This document shows, piece after piece, positions 22,001 to 32,031 of a stretch of DNA of 64,000 nt (the stretch's first letter is position 1; each line of letters starts with the position of its first letter). The stretch is from JAWKIW01 sp041394145 (GTDB taxonomy: Bacteria > Actinomycetota > Acidimicrobiia > Acidimicrobiales > Acidimicrobilacustridaceae), in NCBI GenBank assembly GCA_041394145.1, contig JAWKIW010000002.1, positions 1 to 64,000 on the forward strand. The letters are read 5' to 3'. Below the pieces are notes generated by a model. The model saw only the letters and a program-made list of their open reading frames with translations, had not been told where the DNA came from and did no database searches. The position numbers and the translations under genes were made by a program.

Positions 22001-24663
22001 CGTCACCGTTCGCCTACGACCACCACCGCGGCCGCGTCGTCGCCGCCTTCGCCGACCTCGACGACCTGCCCCAGGCGCTGCGGGCGGTCTCGCAGTGGGT
22101 CGAGGGCCGACCCGGCGGCGAGGTCGTCCTGGTGGACCTGCACTCGCTGCAGCCCGAGCCGTCGGCCGTGCCCGGCACCCACGACCCCGCCGGCTCGGAG
22201 TGGCTGGCCGGCGTCGCCAGCGCGGCGATCGGAGCGGTGACCCTGCCCGACGCCGTCCACCGCGTGGTGCTGGCCGCCGCCCGGCCCGGCGAGGAGCGAG
22301 GCATGTCGGCCGTCGACCTCGTCACCTTCGGTCGACCGGCCGACGCCGAGGGCCCGGGCCTGGTCGAGGAGCCGTCGCTGCGCGGCCTGCACCCGATGAT
22401 GGCCGAGCGCCTCCACCTGTGGCGTCTGGCCAACTTCGCCATCGAGCGGCTCCCGTCGGCCGAGGACGTCTACCTCTTCCACGGCGTCGGGCGGGAGGCG
22501 CCGAGCGACGAGCGCCTGTTCGCCGTGGCCGAGGTGCGCGACCTCACGCCGGCTCGTGACGAGCGGGGCCACGTGGTCGCCCTGCCCGAGCTCGAGTACG
22601 TGCTGGGCCAGGCGTTGGAGGGCATCCGCCGCTTCCAGGCGCTGCGCCCGCCCCACAAGCGCCTGCAGTGGAACCGGGTGCAGCTGTACGTGTGGCCCCC
22701 GATCCTGTTGACCCCCGACGAGATCCGCACCGTCGTCGGCCGGTTGACGCCGGCCACCGCCGGTCTCGGCATCGAGATGACCCTGGTGCGGGGGCGCATG
22801 CCGGTGGGACCCCACGGCGAGCTGCTCGACCGCGTGCTGCGGGTGACCAGCCCGGCGGGCAGCGGCTTCGTCATCGACGTCGACGAGCCCCCGAACGAGC
22901 CGCTGCGCCCCCTCGACGACTACACCCGCAAGGTCGTGCAGGCGCGCCGGCGGGGCAGCGTCTACCCGTACGAGCTGGTCCACGTGCTGGCCCCGGCCAA
23001 CTCGACCGGCGGCTTCCCCCGCGGCGACTTCATCGAGCACGACCTCGACGACGACGGCGTGCTCGTGCCCGTCGACCGTCCACCGGGACGCAACGCCGCG
23101 GGCATCGTGTGCGGCGTCATCCGCAGCTTCACCAGCCGGTACCCGGAGGGCATGACTCGGGTCGCGCTGTTCGGCGACCCCACCAAGGCGCTCGGCGCCA
23201 TCGCCGAGCCGGAGTGCCGCCGGATCAACGCCGCCCTCGACCTGGCCGAGCGGCTCGACGTGCCGTGCGAGTGGTTCACCCTGTCGGCCGGCGCCAAGAT
23301 CGCCATGGACTCCGGCACCGAGAACATGGATTGGGTGGCAGCCGTGCTGCGCCGCATCATCGAGTTCACCCAGGCGGGCCACGAGCTCAACGTCGTGGTG
23401 GCCGGCATCAACGTGGGGGCCCAGCCGTACTGGAACGCCGAGGCCACGATGCTGATGCACACGAAGGGCATCCTGGTGATGACCCCCGACAGCGCCATGG
23501 TGCTCACCGGCAAGCAGGCCCTCGAGTACTCCGGGGCGGTGTCGGCCGAGGACAACTTCGGCATCGGCGGCTACGAGCGGATCATGGGGCCGAACGGACA
23601 GGCCCAGTACTGGGCGCCCGACCTCGCCGCGGCGGCGCGGGTGCTGCTCGCCCACTACGAGCACGGCTACGTCGCCCCCGGCGAGCAGTTCCCCCGCCGG
23701 GCCGAGACCGACGATCCCGTCGAGCGCGACGTGCGATCGTTCCCCCACGACCTCGAGGGGTCCGACTTCACCACGGTGGGCGACGTCTTCTCGACGACCA
23801 CCAACCCCGAGCGCAAGAAGCCCTTCGACATCCGCACCGTGATGCGGGCCGTCGTCGATCAGGACCACCCGACCCTCGAGCGGTGGTCCGTCATGCGCGA
23901 CGCCGACACGGGCGTGGTGTGGGACGCCCACCTCGGCGGATGGCCGGTGACGGTGATCGGCATCGAGTCGCGGCCGCTGGTGCGACACGGGCCGGTGCCG
24001 GCCGACGGCCCCGACTCGTGGACCTCGGGGACCCTGTTCCCGATGTCGTCGAAGAAGATCGCCCGGGCCGTCAACGCCACCAGCGGGTCGCGGCCGTTGG
24101 TCGTGCTGGCCAACCTGTCGGGCTTCGACGGCTCGCCGGAGTCGCTGCGCTCGCGCCAGCTGGAGTTCGGCGCCGAGATCGGGCGGTTGGTGGTGAACTT
24201 CGACGGGCCCATCGTGTTCTGCGTCGTGTCCCGGTACCACGGTGGTGCGTTCGTGGTGTTCTCCAAGCGGCTCAACGACGACCTCGAGGCCCTGGCGCTG
24301 GAGGGGTCGCGGGCCTCGGTGATCGGCGGGGCCCCGGCGGCGGCGGTCGTGTTCGCCCAGGAGGTCGCCTCCCGGACCCGGCGCGACCCCCGCGTCGTCG
24401 AGCTGGAGGAGGCCGTGGCCGCCGCCACCGGTGCCGAGCGCGAGCAGCTGCGGGCTCGACTGACCGAGGTCCACGACGCCGTGCTGGCCGAGCAGCGAGG
24501 GCTGCTCGCCGCCGAGTTCGACCGGGTGCACAGCGTCGAGCGGGCTCAGCAGGTCGGCTCGATCGACGAGATCATCCCGGCCGCCGACCTGCGGCCGCGG
24601 CTGGTGGACGCCATCGAGCGGGGCATCGAGCGCAGCCTCGAGCGCGGGCGCAGCGACCCCTGA
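19044..24663 (+). CDS. Single-chain multidomain acetyl-CoA carboxylase (BC-BCCP-central-CT), one frameshift
   Basis: About 1,872 residues after removing one extra C in the C-run at 20226-20230. Residues 1-450 are biotin carboxylase: IVNRGEPAMR, the ATP-grasp loop KATAGGGGRGIRR, and MEVNARLQVEHPVTEM with the catalytic Arg. BCCP follows, with the biotinyl Lys in EAMKMET (codon 20939-20941). Then comes a central region of about 700 residues like that of eukaryotic ACC. The carboxyltransferase is at the C-terminus: LSAGAKIAMDSG, INVGAQPYWNAEA, GIGGYERIMGP and SRYHGGAFVVF. Ordinary bacteria split these parts over separate subunits, and the known bacterial long-chain carboxylases lack such a large central region. 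It would make malonyl-CoA, the extender of the adjacent megasynthase. The gap to the megasynthase is 103 bases. Confidence 0.88.
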
Positions 24664-24752
24664 GCCCGCCGGCCGATCCCGGTCGCGCCGCCGGCGCGGC
24701 GGGCGGTTCGTCACCGTCGCCGCCGCGGCTGCGGTGGGCCGATCTCGGCGAC

Positions 24753-25412
24753 GTGCCCGACGACGACGGGTGGCTCGGCCCGCGCGAGCGCGCCGTGCTG
24801 GCCGGGTTGCAGGTCGCCAAGCGCCGCGCCGACTGGCGCCTGGGGCGGTGGGCGGCGAAGCAGGCGGTCCGTGACCTCCTGGGCGCGGAGGGCTCGGCGG
24901 TCGAGCTGCTGGCCGCCGACGACGGGGCACCGGAGGCGTGGCGGGGCGACGTCCGGCTGCCGGTGACCGTCTCGTGGAGCCATCGTGCCGGTCGAGCGGT
25001 CGCCGCCGTGACCGGGATCGCTGTCGCGGTGGGCGTCGACCTCGAGCTGCTCGAGGGGCGCAGCGCCGCCTTCGTCGGCGAGTGGTTCTCGGGCAGCGAG
25101 CAGGCATGGGTCGGTGACGACGTCGTGGTGCGGGCGAACCTGCTGTGGACGGCCAAGGAGGCGGCCGCCAAGGTCCGGCGGGCAGGCCTGCGCCTCGATG
25201 TGCGGGCGCTGGTCGTGACGGTGCCGGACGTGCCCTCGACGGGTTCGGACGCCGGCCGGGCTCCGGCAGGCTGGGCGCCCCTGTCGGTCACCGAACCGGG
25301 GCCCGCCCCGCCGATGCACGGCTGGTGGGCGGTGGCCGCCGGGTTCGTGGTGAGCGTGCTCACCGACCCGCCCACGCCCCGTCCGGCACCGCCGCCCCCC
25401 GCCGATCGGTGA
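24753..25412 (+). CDS. 4'-phosphopantetheinyl transferase (Sfp/PPTase type)
   Basis: Transfers phosphopantetheine from CoA to carrier domains. Motifs: WSHR in the first core region, VGVDLELLEGRS (metal-binding GVDxE form), FSGSEQAWV, and WTAKEAAAK, the WxxKEAxxK core. The first acceptable start codon is the GTG at 24753 (219 residues). The same frame is open upstream, and the segment LRWADLGD just before looks protein-like, so the real start may be a CTG at 24660 overlapping the carboxylase stop (CTGA). As the last gene of the operon, it most likely activates the megasynthase ACP. Confidence 0.88.
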   Translation: MPDDDGWLGPRERAVLAGLQVAKRRADWRLGRWAAKQAVRDLLGAEGSAVELLAADDGAPEAWRGDVRLPVTVSWSHRAGRAVAAVTGIAVAVGVDLELLEGRSAAFVGEWFSGSEQAWVGDDVVVRANLLWTAKEAAAKVRRAGLRLDVRALVVTVPDVPSTGSDAGRAPAGWAPLSVTEPGPAPPMHGWWAVAAGFVVSVLTDPPTPRPAPPPPADR

Positions 25413-25431
25413 ACCGACGAACCGGACGGGG

Positions 25432-26712
25432 TCAGCGGGGCTGGCGGACGGCCCACAGGGCGCTGCCGGCGTCGGTGTAGGCGATCGGCTCGGCCCCCAC
25501 GCCGTCGGCCGGCAGCGCCAGCGGGGCCGCGGTCGACGGCGGGCTCGGCAGCTCGGACGTCTGCACGAGGACGCCGTGGTGCGCCTCGATCGTGGCCAGG
25601 TCGCCGGTCGGCAGCACGAGGGTGAGCCAGCTGCCCGCCCGCACCGGCGGGGCGGGCAGGTCGTCGAAGCCGACCCGCCAGTCGGGCTCGAGGTCGGGGA
25701 GCCGCAGGCAGCGCAGTGCCGGTCCGACGTCGTCGAGCACGGTGACGTGGACCGCGTCGTCGCCGACCACGATCCCGGTGGCGGTGTCGCCGGCCGTCGC
25801 CCGGGCCAGGTGCGCACCGGTGCCGGCCTCCATGGCCTGGACCGAGCCGTCGAGGGCGGCGAACCAGATCACGCCGCCGACGACCACCGGCGGATGGTCG
25901 ACGAGCCCGCTGATGCGCTGACGCCAGCGGCGGTGACCCCGGGCGGTGTCGAAGGCGTGGACCACCCGGTCGCCGCCGAACACCACGACCGTCCCCGCGC
26001 CCCGCTCGCCCCGGGCCCGGGGGTCGACGGCGCCGACGACCACCGGGGCGGTGGTGGGCGGGGCGGTCAGCCGGGCGTGCCAGCGTCGCCGTCCGCTCTG
26101 CGCGTCGAAGGCGTCGAGGCGGTGGTCGGAGCGGGCGCACACCACCAGCCCGCGGCCGCACGCCAACCCGAAGCCGGTCGGCTCCTCGAGGCGGTGGTGC
26201 CAGCGCCGCTCGCCGGTGGCGGTGTCGAAGCCGTGGACGGTCCCGTCGTCGGTCCACGCCGCCACGACGTCGGCGTCGGCGCCGGGGCGCGCACCGGCGG
26301 AGCGCCCGAGCCCGGCCCGCCAGCGCTCCCGGCCCGTGCGCCCGTCGACGGCCGCCACGGCCCCGGGCGGCGAGGTGATCAGCAGGCCGCCGGTGGCGAC
26401 CGGCGGCGTGCGGGTCGGTTCGGGGAGGTGCCACAGCACGTCGGCGAGGCCGGTGTCCTCGCGGGGCTCGGTCGCCCACCGCCGCCGGTGGGTCACCTGC
26501 GGGCCGGCGAGCTCGGCGTCGTAGTCGCGTCGGCGGTCGGGGTCGCTGAGGACCTCGTAGGCCGCGCTGATCTCGACGAACGCCTGCTCGCTGCCGCCCC
26601 GGTCGGGGTGGGCCAGCATCGCCCGTCGGCGATAGGCGCGGTGGATGGTGGCGGCGTCGGCGAAGCGGTCGACCCCGAGCACGTCGTACCAGGTGCGGTC
26701 GAGGTCGCTCAC
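25432..26712 (-). CDS. J-domain protein with PQQ-like beta-propeller
   Basis: 426 residues from a GTG. Residues about 7-65 form a DnaJ domain with the HPD tripeptide (AMLAHPDRGGSEQAF) that stimulates Hsp70 ATPase, followed by AAYEVLSDPDRRRDYD. Residues about 100-420 are a WD/PQQ-type propeller with repeats such as AVDGRTGRERWRA, FDTATGERRWHH, FDAQSGRRRWHA and FDTARGHRRWRQ. No membrane segment or signal peptide is visible, so it is probably a cytoplasmic co-chaperone with a protein- or ligand-binding propeller. The partner DnaK is not in the window. It is divergent from the MFS gene, with 38 bases between. Confidence 0.85.
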   Translation of the reverse strand: MSDLDRTWYDVLGVDRFADAATIHRAYRRRAMLAHPDRGGSEQAFVEISAAYEVLSDPDRRRDYDAELAGPQVTHRRRWATEPREDTGLADVLWHLPEPTRTPPVATGGLLITSPPGAVAAVDGRTGRERWRAGLGRSAGARPGADADVVAAWTDDGTVHGFDTATGERRWHHRLEEPTGFGLACGRGLVVCARSDHRLDAFDAQSGRRRWHARLTAPPTTAPVVVGAVDPRARGERGAGTVVVFGGDRVVHAFDTARGHRRWRQRISGLVDHPPVVVGGVIWFAALDGSVQAMEAGTGAHLARATAGDTATGIVVGDDAVHVTVLDDVGPALRCLRLPDLEPDWRVGFDDLPAPPVRAGSWLTLVLPTGDLATIEAHHGVLVQTSELPSPPSTAAPLALPADGVGAEPIAYTDAGSALWAVRQPR

Positions 26713-26750
26713 ACCGTCGATTCTGGTCCGTCGATAGGGTCGCGGCCGCC

Positions 26751-28298
26751 ATGAGCGCCACGGACCGAGCCGCTGCCGACGCCCCGGACCGGGCCCGGTG
26801 GGCGACGGTCGTCGTCTGCGTGTCGGTCGCGGTCATCGGCGTCAACACGACCGCGGTGAGCGTCACCGCCCTCGACATGGCCGACGAGCTCGAGCTGGGC
26901 GCGGTGACGCTGTCCTGGGTGGTCAACGCCTACCTGCTCACCGCGGCCTCCTTCGCGCTGATCGGGGGTCGCGTGGGCGACGAGCTCGGTCGGTCGCGGA
27001 CGTTGGCCATCGGGTGCGGCGTGTTCACCCTGGGGTCGCTCACCGCGGCGGTCGCGCCGGGCGACACGGTGGTGCTGGTCGGGCGGGTGCTGCAGGGCCT
27101 GGCCGCGGCGCTGGTGCTGCCGTCGGGCATCGAGGTGCTCCACGCCACGACGCCGCAGCGAACGGCCGAGCGCCGGTCGTACCGCTGGCGGGGCATCGTG
27201 TACGCCACCGCGTTCGGCGTGGGCCCGCTCGTGGGCGCCGCGCTCACCGACCTGGTCGGCTGGCGGGCGTTCTTCGTGCTCGAGGTGCTCGTGATGGGGG
27301 CGCTGACCCTCGCGTGCTTCCCCCTGCGGTCCGCGTCCCGTCGTGGGCGCCGCCGCCGCACCGACGACCTGCTCGGTGCCGTGCTGGCGGTGCCGCTGGT
27401 GGCGCTGCTCGTGCTGTTCGCCGAGCGTGCCCTCGGCTGGGGCCTGGTGTGGTGGCCGACGCTCGTGGTGGCGGTCGCGATCCTCGGCTTGGGCGTGGCC
27501 TTCGTGCACGTGGAGCGCCGTCGACCGCATCCGCTGCTGCACCTCTCGCTGCTCCACCGACGGCGGCTCGTCGGCGCCAACGTCGCCGTGCTGGCCGCGT
27601 CGATCGGGATGGTCGGGCTCTTGTACTGGTGCAACCTCTTCGCCCAGTCGGCGGCCGTGTTCGACGCCACCGCGCTGGCCGTGGTCGTGCTGCTGGCGCC
27701 CTTCATCGTGTCGATCGTCGCCTACACCCAGCTCGCGATGTGGCTGGGGCACCGGTTCGGCGGCTACGTGCCGGTGCTCGTCGGGCTGTCGAGCTCGGTC
27801 GTCGGCTTCTGGCTGCTCTCGCGGACGGGGCCCGACACCACCGAGGCCCAACTGCTGGTGCCGCTCGCCGTGTGCGGGCTCGGGGCGGGCGTGGCCAACG
27901 CCGGGCTGGTCGGTGCCGCCGTGCTCGACCTGCCGCCGGGCCGGCTCGACGAGGCCGCCGGCATCACCACCCTCGCCCGGTTCGCCGGCTCCGCTCTGGC
28001 GATCGCCATCGGATCGGCGTCGTTCCTCGCCGTGGCGCCCGGCGTGGAGGTGGCGCAGGCGGCCCAGGCGGTGGACGCCGAGCAGGTGGCCCTCGGCGGC
28101 CGATCGCTCGACCGGTCGCTGGCCAAGGTCGACGCCGCGCTCGTGCAGCGCCTCCTGGCCACGGTGCGGGCCGACGCCGCCGAGGTGTTCGCCCGGACGA
28201 TGCGGGTCGCCGCCGTGGTCGTCCTGGTGCTGCTCGTGCTCGCCACCTGGCTGCTGCGGGCCGGCGGGCCACCACCCGCCCGGGGATCGTCGACCTGA
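26751..28298 (+). CDS. MFS drug:H+ antiporter, DHA2-like
   Basis: 515 residues with about 14 hydrophobic helices, the length and helix count of the DHA2 (EmrB/QacA) family. SWVVNAYLLTAASFALIGGRVGDELGRSR contains motif A (GGRVGDELGRSR) after helix 2, and GRVLQGLAAALVLPSG the motif-B-like region. A substrate cannot be assigned; the family exports drugs, lipids and metabolites across the cytoplasmic membrane. It follows the lipid operon but is separated from it by a gene on the other strand, so a link is only speculative. Confidence 0.87.
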   Translation: MSATDRAAADAPDRARWATVVVCVSVAVIGVNTTAVSVTALDMADELELGAVTLSWVVNAYLLTAASFALIGGRVGDELGRSRTLAIGCGVFTLGSLTAAVAPGDTVVLVGRVLQGLAAALVLPSGIEVLHATTPQRTAERRSYRWRGIVYATAFGVGPLVGAALTDLVGWRAFFVLEVLVMGALTLACFPLRSASRRGRRRRTDDLLGAVLAVPLVALLVLFAERALGWGLVWWPTLVVAVAILGLGVAFVHVERRRPHPLLHLSLLHRRRLVGANVAVLAASIGMVGLLYWCNLFAQSAAVFDATALAVVVLLAPFIVSIVAYTQLAMWLGHRFGGYVPVLVGLSSSVVGFWLLSRTGPDTTEAQLLVPLAVCGLGAGVANAGLVGAAVLDLPPGRLDEAAGITTLARFAGSALAIAIGSASFLAVAPGVEVAQAAQAVDAEQVALGGRSLDRSLAKVDAALVQRLLATVRADAAEVFARTMRVAAVVVLVLLVLATWLLRAGGPPPARGSST

Positions 28299-28406
28299 GG
28301 TGTCGATCTTCACAACGGTCGGATGGCGCACGATCGGGCGTGATAGCGACCGCTACGGCAGACTCGGGACACCAGCCCACCCGCAGCCCTGCGGAGGTCA
28401 GCGACG

Positions 28407-29375
28407 ATGCCGACCCGAACCCCTCCTCGCCGTGCCCCCCGCGGCCCCGACGCCGATCCCCCCGGCTCGGGCCCCGACCTCGTCCGGCTCTACCTCGACG
28501 AGATCGCCGCCCACCCCCTGCTCAGCGCCGCCGACGAGGCCCGTCTCGGGGCCCTCGTGCAGGACGGGCTGGCGGCGCGGGCCCGCCTCGAGGCAGGTGT
28601 CGACGATCCCGACGAGCAGCGCCGGCTGGAGGAGGTGGTTCGGGCCGGCGCCGACGCCACGACGACCTTCGTGCAGGCGAACCTGCGCCTGGTCGTGTCC
28701 ATCGCCCGGCGGTTCCGTGCCACGGGCGTGCCCCTGCTCGACCTGGTGCAGGAGGGCAACACCGGGTTGCTGCGCGCCGTGGAGAAGTTCGACTTCCGGC
28801 GCGGCTTCAAGTTCTCGACGTACGCCACCTGGTGGATCCGCCAGGCCATCGCCCGGGGCATCAGCAACGGCGAGCGATCCATCCGGGTGCCGCTGCCGGC
28901 CGAGGACGACCTGCGGCTGGTGCGGCGAACCCACGACGAGCTCGAGGCGGTCGCCGGGCGGCGCCCGACCGTCGACGAGGTGGCGGCGGCTGCCGGCCTC
29001 GCACCCGACGCCGTCCGCCGGGCCCTCGCCATCCCGGCCGTCACGGCCTCCCTCGACGAGCCGGTCGCGGCCGAGAGCTCGGCGCCGCTGGCCGACTTCG
29101 TGGCCGACACCGGTGGCGACGACCCCGAGGAGGTGGCCGGTCGAGCCGATCGCGGCACCACGCTCGCCCGGTTGCTGCGGGTGCTCGACGAGCGCGAGCG
29201 GGGGATCCTGGCCATGCGCTACGGGCTCGCCGGTGACGGCGAGCCGCACTCGATGCCCGAGGTGGCCAGCGCCTTCGCCCTCAGCCGTGAGCGGGTGCGC
29301 CAGATCGAGGCGAACGCCATGTCGAAGCTGCGCCACCCCAGCAACGAGGTCCGCGCCGCCGACCTCATCGGGTGA
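28407..29375 (+). CDS. RNA polymerase sigma-70 family factor (group 2/3)
   Basis: 322 residues with GGAGG before the ATG. Region 1.2: DLVRLYLDEIAAHPLLSA. Region 2: RLVVSIARRF, DLVQEGNTGLLRAVEKFD, FKFSTYATWWIRQAI. Region 3 in the middle. Region 4: DERERGILAMRYGL and LSRERVRQIEANAMSKLRH, the -35-binding helix-turn-helix. The sequence after WWIRQAI departs from housekeeping RpoD, and region 1.1 is absent, so this is an alternative, probably stress-type factor. No anti-sigma gene is adjacent. It converges on the next gene with 30 bases between. Confidence 0.9.
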   Translation: MPTRTPPRRAPRGPDADPPGSGPDLVRLYLDEIAAHPLLSAADEARLGALVQDGLAARARLEAGVDDPDEQRRLEEVVRAGADATTTFVQANLRLVVSIARRFRATGVPLLDLVQEGNTGLLRAVEKFDFRRGFKFSTYATWWIRQAIARGISNGERSIRVPLPAEDDLRLVRRTHDELEAVAGRRPTVDEVAAAAGLAPDAVRRALAIPAVTASLDEPVAAESSAPLADFVADTGGDDPEEVAGRADRGTTLARLLRVLDERERGILAMRYGLAGDGEPHSMPEVASAFALSRERVRQIEANAMSKLRHPSNEVRAADLIG

Positions 29376-29405
29376 GGCCGGCGGGGTCCGCGCCCGGTCA
29401 GGCCC

Positions 29406-31773
29406 TCACGGGGAGACGACGGTGAAGTTGACCGCGCCGGGGATGGTCAGGCCGGTGTTCGTGGTGACCACGTACCGCACCGAGTGGGGGCCGACCGGAT
29501 AGCAGCTCACGATCTGCTGGCCCTCGCACAGCACCTTCTGGCCCGACGCCGTCGGGCCGTTGCCCAGGGCGAACACCCGGCCCATGTCGTCGCGGATCTC
29601 GTAGGAGAAGCTGCTCGGCGGGACGGACGCGAAGGCCCACTTGACCACGGCCTGGTTGGTGGCGGTGACCAGGAAGGCGTTGCCGCCGGTGGACCCGGTG
29701 ATCTCGATGGAGGGGTTGGTCGCCCACTGGAACTGCGGCGGCGCCGTGGTGGTGACGACGGGGAGGGCACCGCCCCCACCGCCGGTGGCGCCGCCCCCGC
29801 CGGTGGCGCCACCGCCGCCACCGGTGCTGACACCGCCGCCCAGGCCGCCGAGGCCGCCGCCCGCGGCGGCCGTGGTCGTGGTGGTCTCGGGCTCGGTCGT
29901 GGTCGTGCTCTCGGTGCTCGAGGTGGTCGAGGGGGCGGTGCTGGCCGTGGTGGGGGCCACGCCGGGGGAGCGGGTCGTGGTGGTCTCCCGGGGGCCGTTG
30001 GGGTCGAAGACGCTCGGTGCCGGCCCGGCGTTGACCTCCTCCTTGTTGCCGCCCCGGGTCGCCAGCACGATGCCCAGGACCACGAGCAGGACGCCGGCCA
30101 CCGCGGCGACCGGGATCCACCACCGCTTCGTGGTGGTGCCCTCGTCGTCGAGGAACTCCTCGCCGGGGCGCAGCTTGGGCTTGTCCCCGGCGTCGGCGGT
30201 CAGCGCGGCCAGGGCCGGGACGGTCGCGGCGCCGGCGGCGGCCGGCACGAGCGGCCCGGCGCCCGTGTCGCTGGTGTCGCCCGTGTCGCTGGTGTCGCTG
30301 GTGTCGGCCGTGTCGCTGGTGTCGGCCGTGTCGCTGGTGTCGGCCGCCTCCTCGGCGCCGGCGGCCTTCGCCGCGGCGCCGCCGAGCACCGCGGCGCCGG
30401 CGAGGCCCGCCGCGCCAGCGGCCACCTCGCCGCCGGTGCCGCCCGTCGTCTCGTCGTCGGCCGTGCCGTCGCCGGCGTCGCCCGCGTCGGTGTCGTCCGT
30501 GCCGGCCGTCGCGTCGGCCGTCTCGGTGTCGCCGGCCGTGGTCTCGGCGGCCACGTCCGTGCCGGTCGTCGTCTCGGCGGTCTCGGTGTCGCCGGTCTCG
30601 GTGTCGCCGGTCTCGTCCACCTCGTCGGCGCCGGCGGCCTTCGCCGCGGCGCCGCCGAGCACCGCGGCGCCGGCGAGGCCGGCTGCGCCGGCGGCGACCT
30701 TGGCGCCGGTGCCGCCCTTCTGCCCGTCCTCGGCTGCGGCCTCGGTTGGGGCCGTCGGCGGCGGCGGCCTCGGTTGGGGCCTCGTCGGTGCCACCGTCCT
30801 CGGTGCTCGACGCCTTCTCGTCGGCCGCTGCGCCGGCGGCTGCGGCCGTGCCGGCGACGGCGGCGACCCCTGCGGCGGCGGCGACCCCGGTGGCGGCGCC
30901 GGAGGTTCCGGCGGCCTCCTCCTCGTCCTCGCCGAGCAGCGCGGCGGCCGCGGCGTCGCGGGCGTCGCCGTCGGGCAGCGACGCCACCGGGATGGCGCCG
31001 AAGACCTCGATCGGGGGCAGCGCCATGAGCGCCCGGGCCCGGCTGCGGGCCGACGTCTTGACGTGGGCGTTGATCACGCGCACGGCGTCGGCGCCGTAGC
31101 CCTCGGCCTTGGCGTCGCCGAGCGCCTGGGCCAGCTCGGCGTCCTCGGGCTCGCCGCCGCGCCACAGCACGCGCGTGCGGGCGGTGTTGGCGAAGCCGGT
31201 GGGCAGCTTCTTGCCGAGGTCACCCGCCTTGTCGGGCGGCACGCCGAGGACCTCGCCGGCCTCCTCGGGCGTGAGGCCGTGGCGGTAGACGAGGTCGGCG
31301 AGGTCGCGGACCCGCTCGCCGAGCACGTCGGCGGTGTCCCACATGATGCTGGCGACCTCGGGCTCGGCCGCGATGGCGTGCAGGTCGACGGCGCGGCAGA
31401 GGCGGTCCTCGGCGGTCGGGCCGTGGGCCGAGCGCCGTGACGCCCGACGGGCGGTGGAGCCGGCGAGCTGGGCGCGCGCCGCCCGGAACACCACCACGGC
31501 GAGGTCGCTGGCCGAGCCGGCCCGCAGGACCTTGCCCGCCGCCGTGAAGGTCGCCACCACCACCTGCTCGGCGTCCTGGGTGCCGAGCCCGTGGGTGCGG
31601 GCCCAGTCGTAGACGTGGTCGCCCCAGGCGTTGACGGCGCGACGGGCGGCCCGAGGGTCCCCGGTGCGGATCGCCGCCGCCAGCTCCTTGTCACGCTCCC
31701 GCCGGGCCGCGATCTGGGCCGACCGCTCCTCGGACCGATCCCCCAGACCCCCGGACGACTTGTCGTCGCTCAC
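29406..31773 (-). CDS. Membrane-anchored sigma-like protein with extracytoplasmic C-terminal domain (one frameshift)
   Basis: Starts at a GTG with AGAGG upstream. Residues about 20-250 resemble an ECF sigma factor: a helical region-2-like bundle, then LTPEEAGEVLGVPPDKAGDL as a region-4-type helix-turn-helix. Next come long Ala-rich and Thr/Asp/Ser-rich repeats, including two copies of an Ala/Gly block and SDTADTSD microrepeats. One clear membrane helix follows (WWIPVAAVAGVLLVVLGIV), then a Thr-rich stalk and a beta-rich outer domain of about 110 residues with two Cys. Reading needs one frame correction near 30750, where a short direct repeat lies. It may be a one-piece envelope sensor and transcription factor; the function is inferred from layout only. 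Confidence 0.65.
30292..30345. repeat. Three 18-bp tandem units coding Thr/Asp/Ser-rich sequence
   Basis: The unit GTGTCGCTGGTGTCGGCC occurs three times without change (30292-30309, 30310-30327, 30328-30345), inside the low-complexity stalk of the sigma-like membrane protein, with degenerate units on both sides. Length variation by slippage is likely. Confidence 0.85.
30352..30407. repeat. 56-bp exact direct repeat, copy 1
   Basis: Identical to 30625-30680, 273 bp away. It codes part of the Ala/Gly-rich block GAAVLGGAAAKAAGA on the minus strand. The duplicated block brackets the Thr/Asp-rich segment, so the stalk has grown by duplication. Confidence 0.85.
30625..30680. repeat. 56-bp exact direct repeat, copy 2
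   Basis: Second copy of the Ala/Gly-block repeat in the sigma-like membrane protein; see 30352-30407. The frame break of this gene lies only about 70 bp away. Confidence 0.85.
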
Positions 31774-32031
31774 CCCAACACCTCTGACGTCATGGGCCGT
31801 GTCCCGGTCCCCGAAGGCGCGGGAGCGGGTGCTCCCGCCCGGGATCCCATCGGCCGGTCGGGGCCGCAGATTAGGGGCTCCACTCCCCGTGCTCCGGTCA
31901 CCACGTAGGGCAACTCCGGGTGCGCCGCGGCCAGCGGGCGCGGCGCGGGCGGCGATGGCGGCCGCCGGGACCGGGGCGCCGGTAGGATCGTCGGCCGTCG
32001 CCGACCGCCTCGTCGCGCCGACCCGCGCCTC

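Noticed and set aside
22003..25107. 1,034-codon minus-strand frame opposite the carboxylase
   Set aside because: Low-complexity His/Arg/Gly-rich translation typical of an antisense shadow.
31860..31920. Possible tRNA-like sequence in the gap before the GT2 gene
   Set aside because: No cloverleaf with a 7-bp acceptor stem and TTCRA loop could be drawn.
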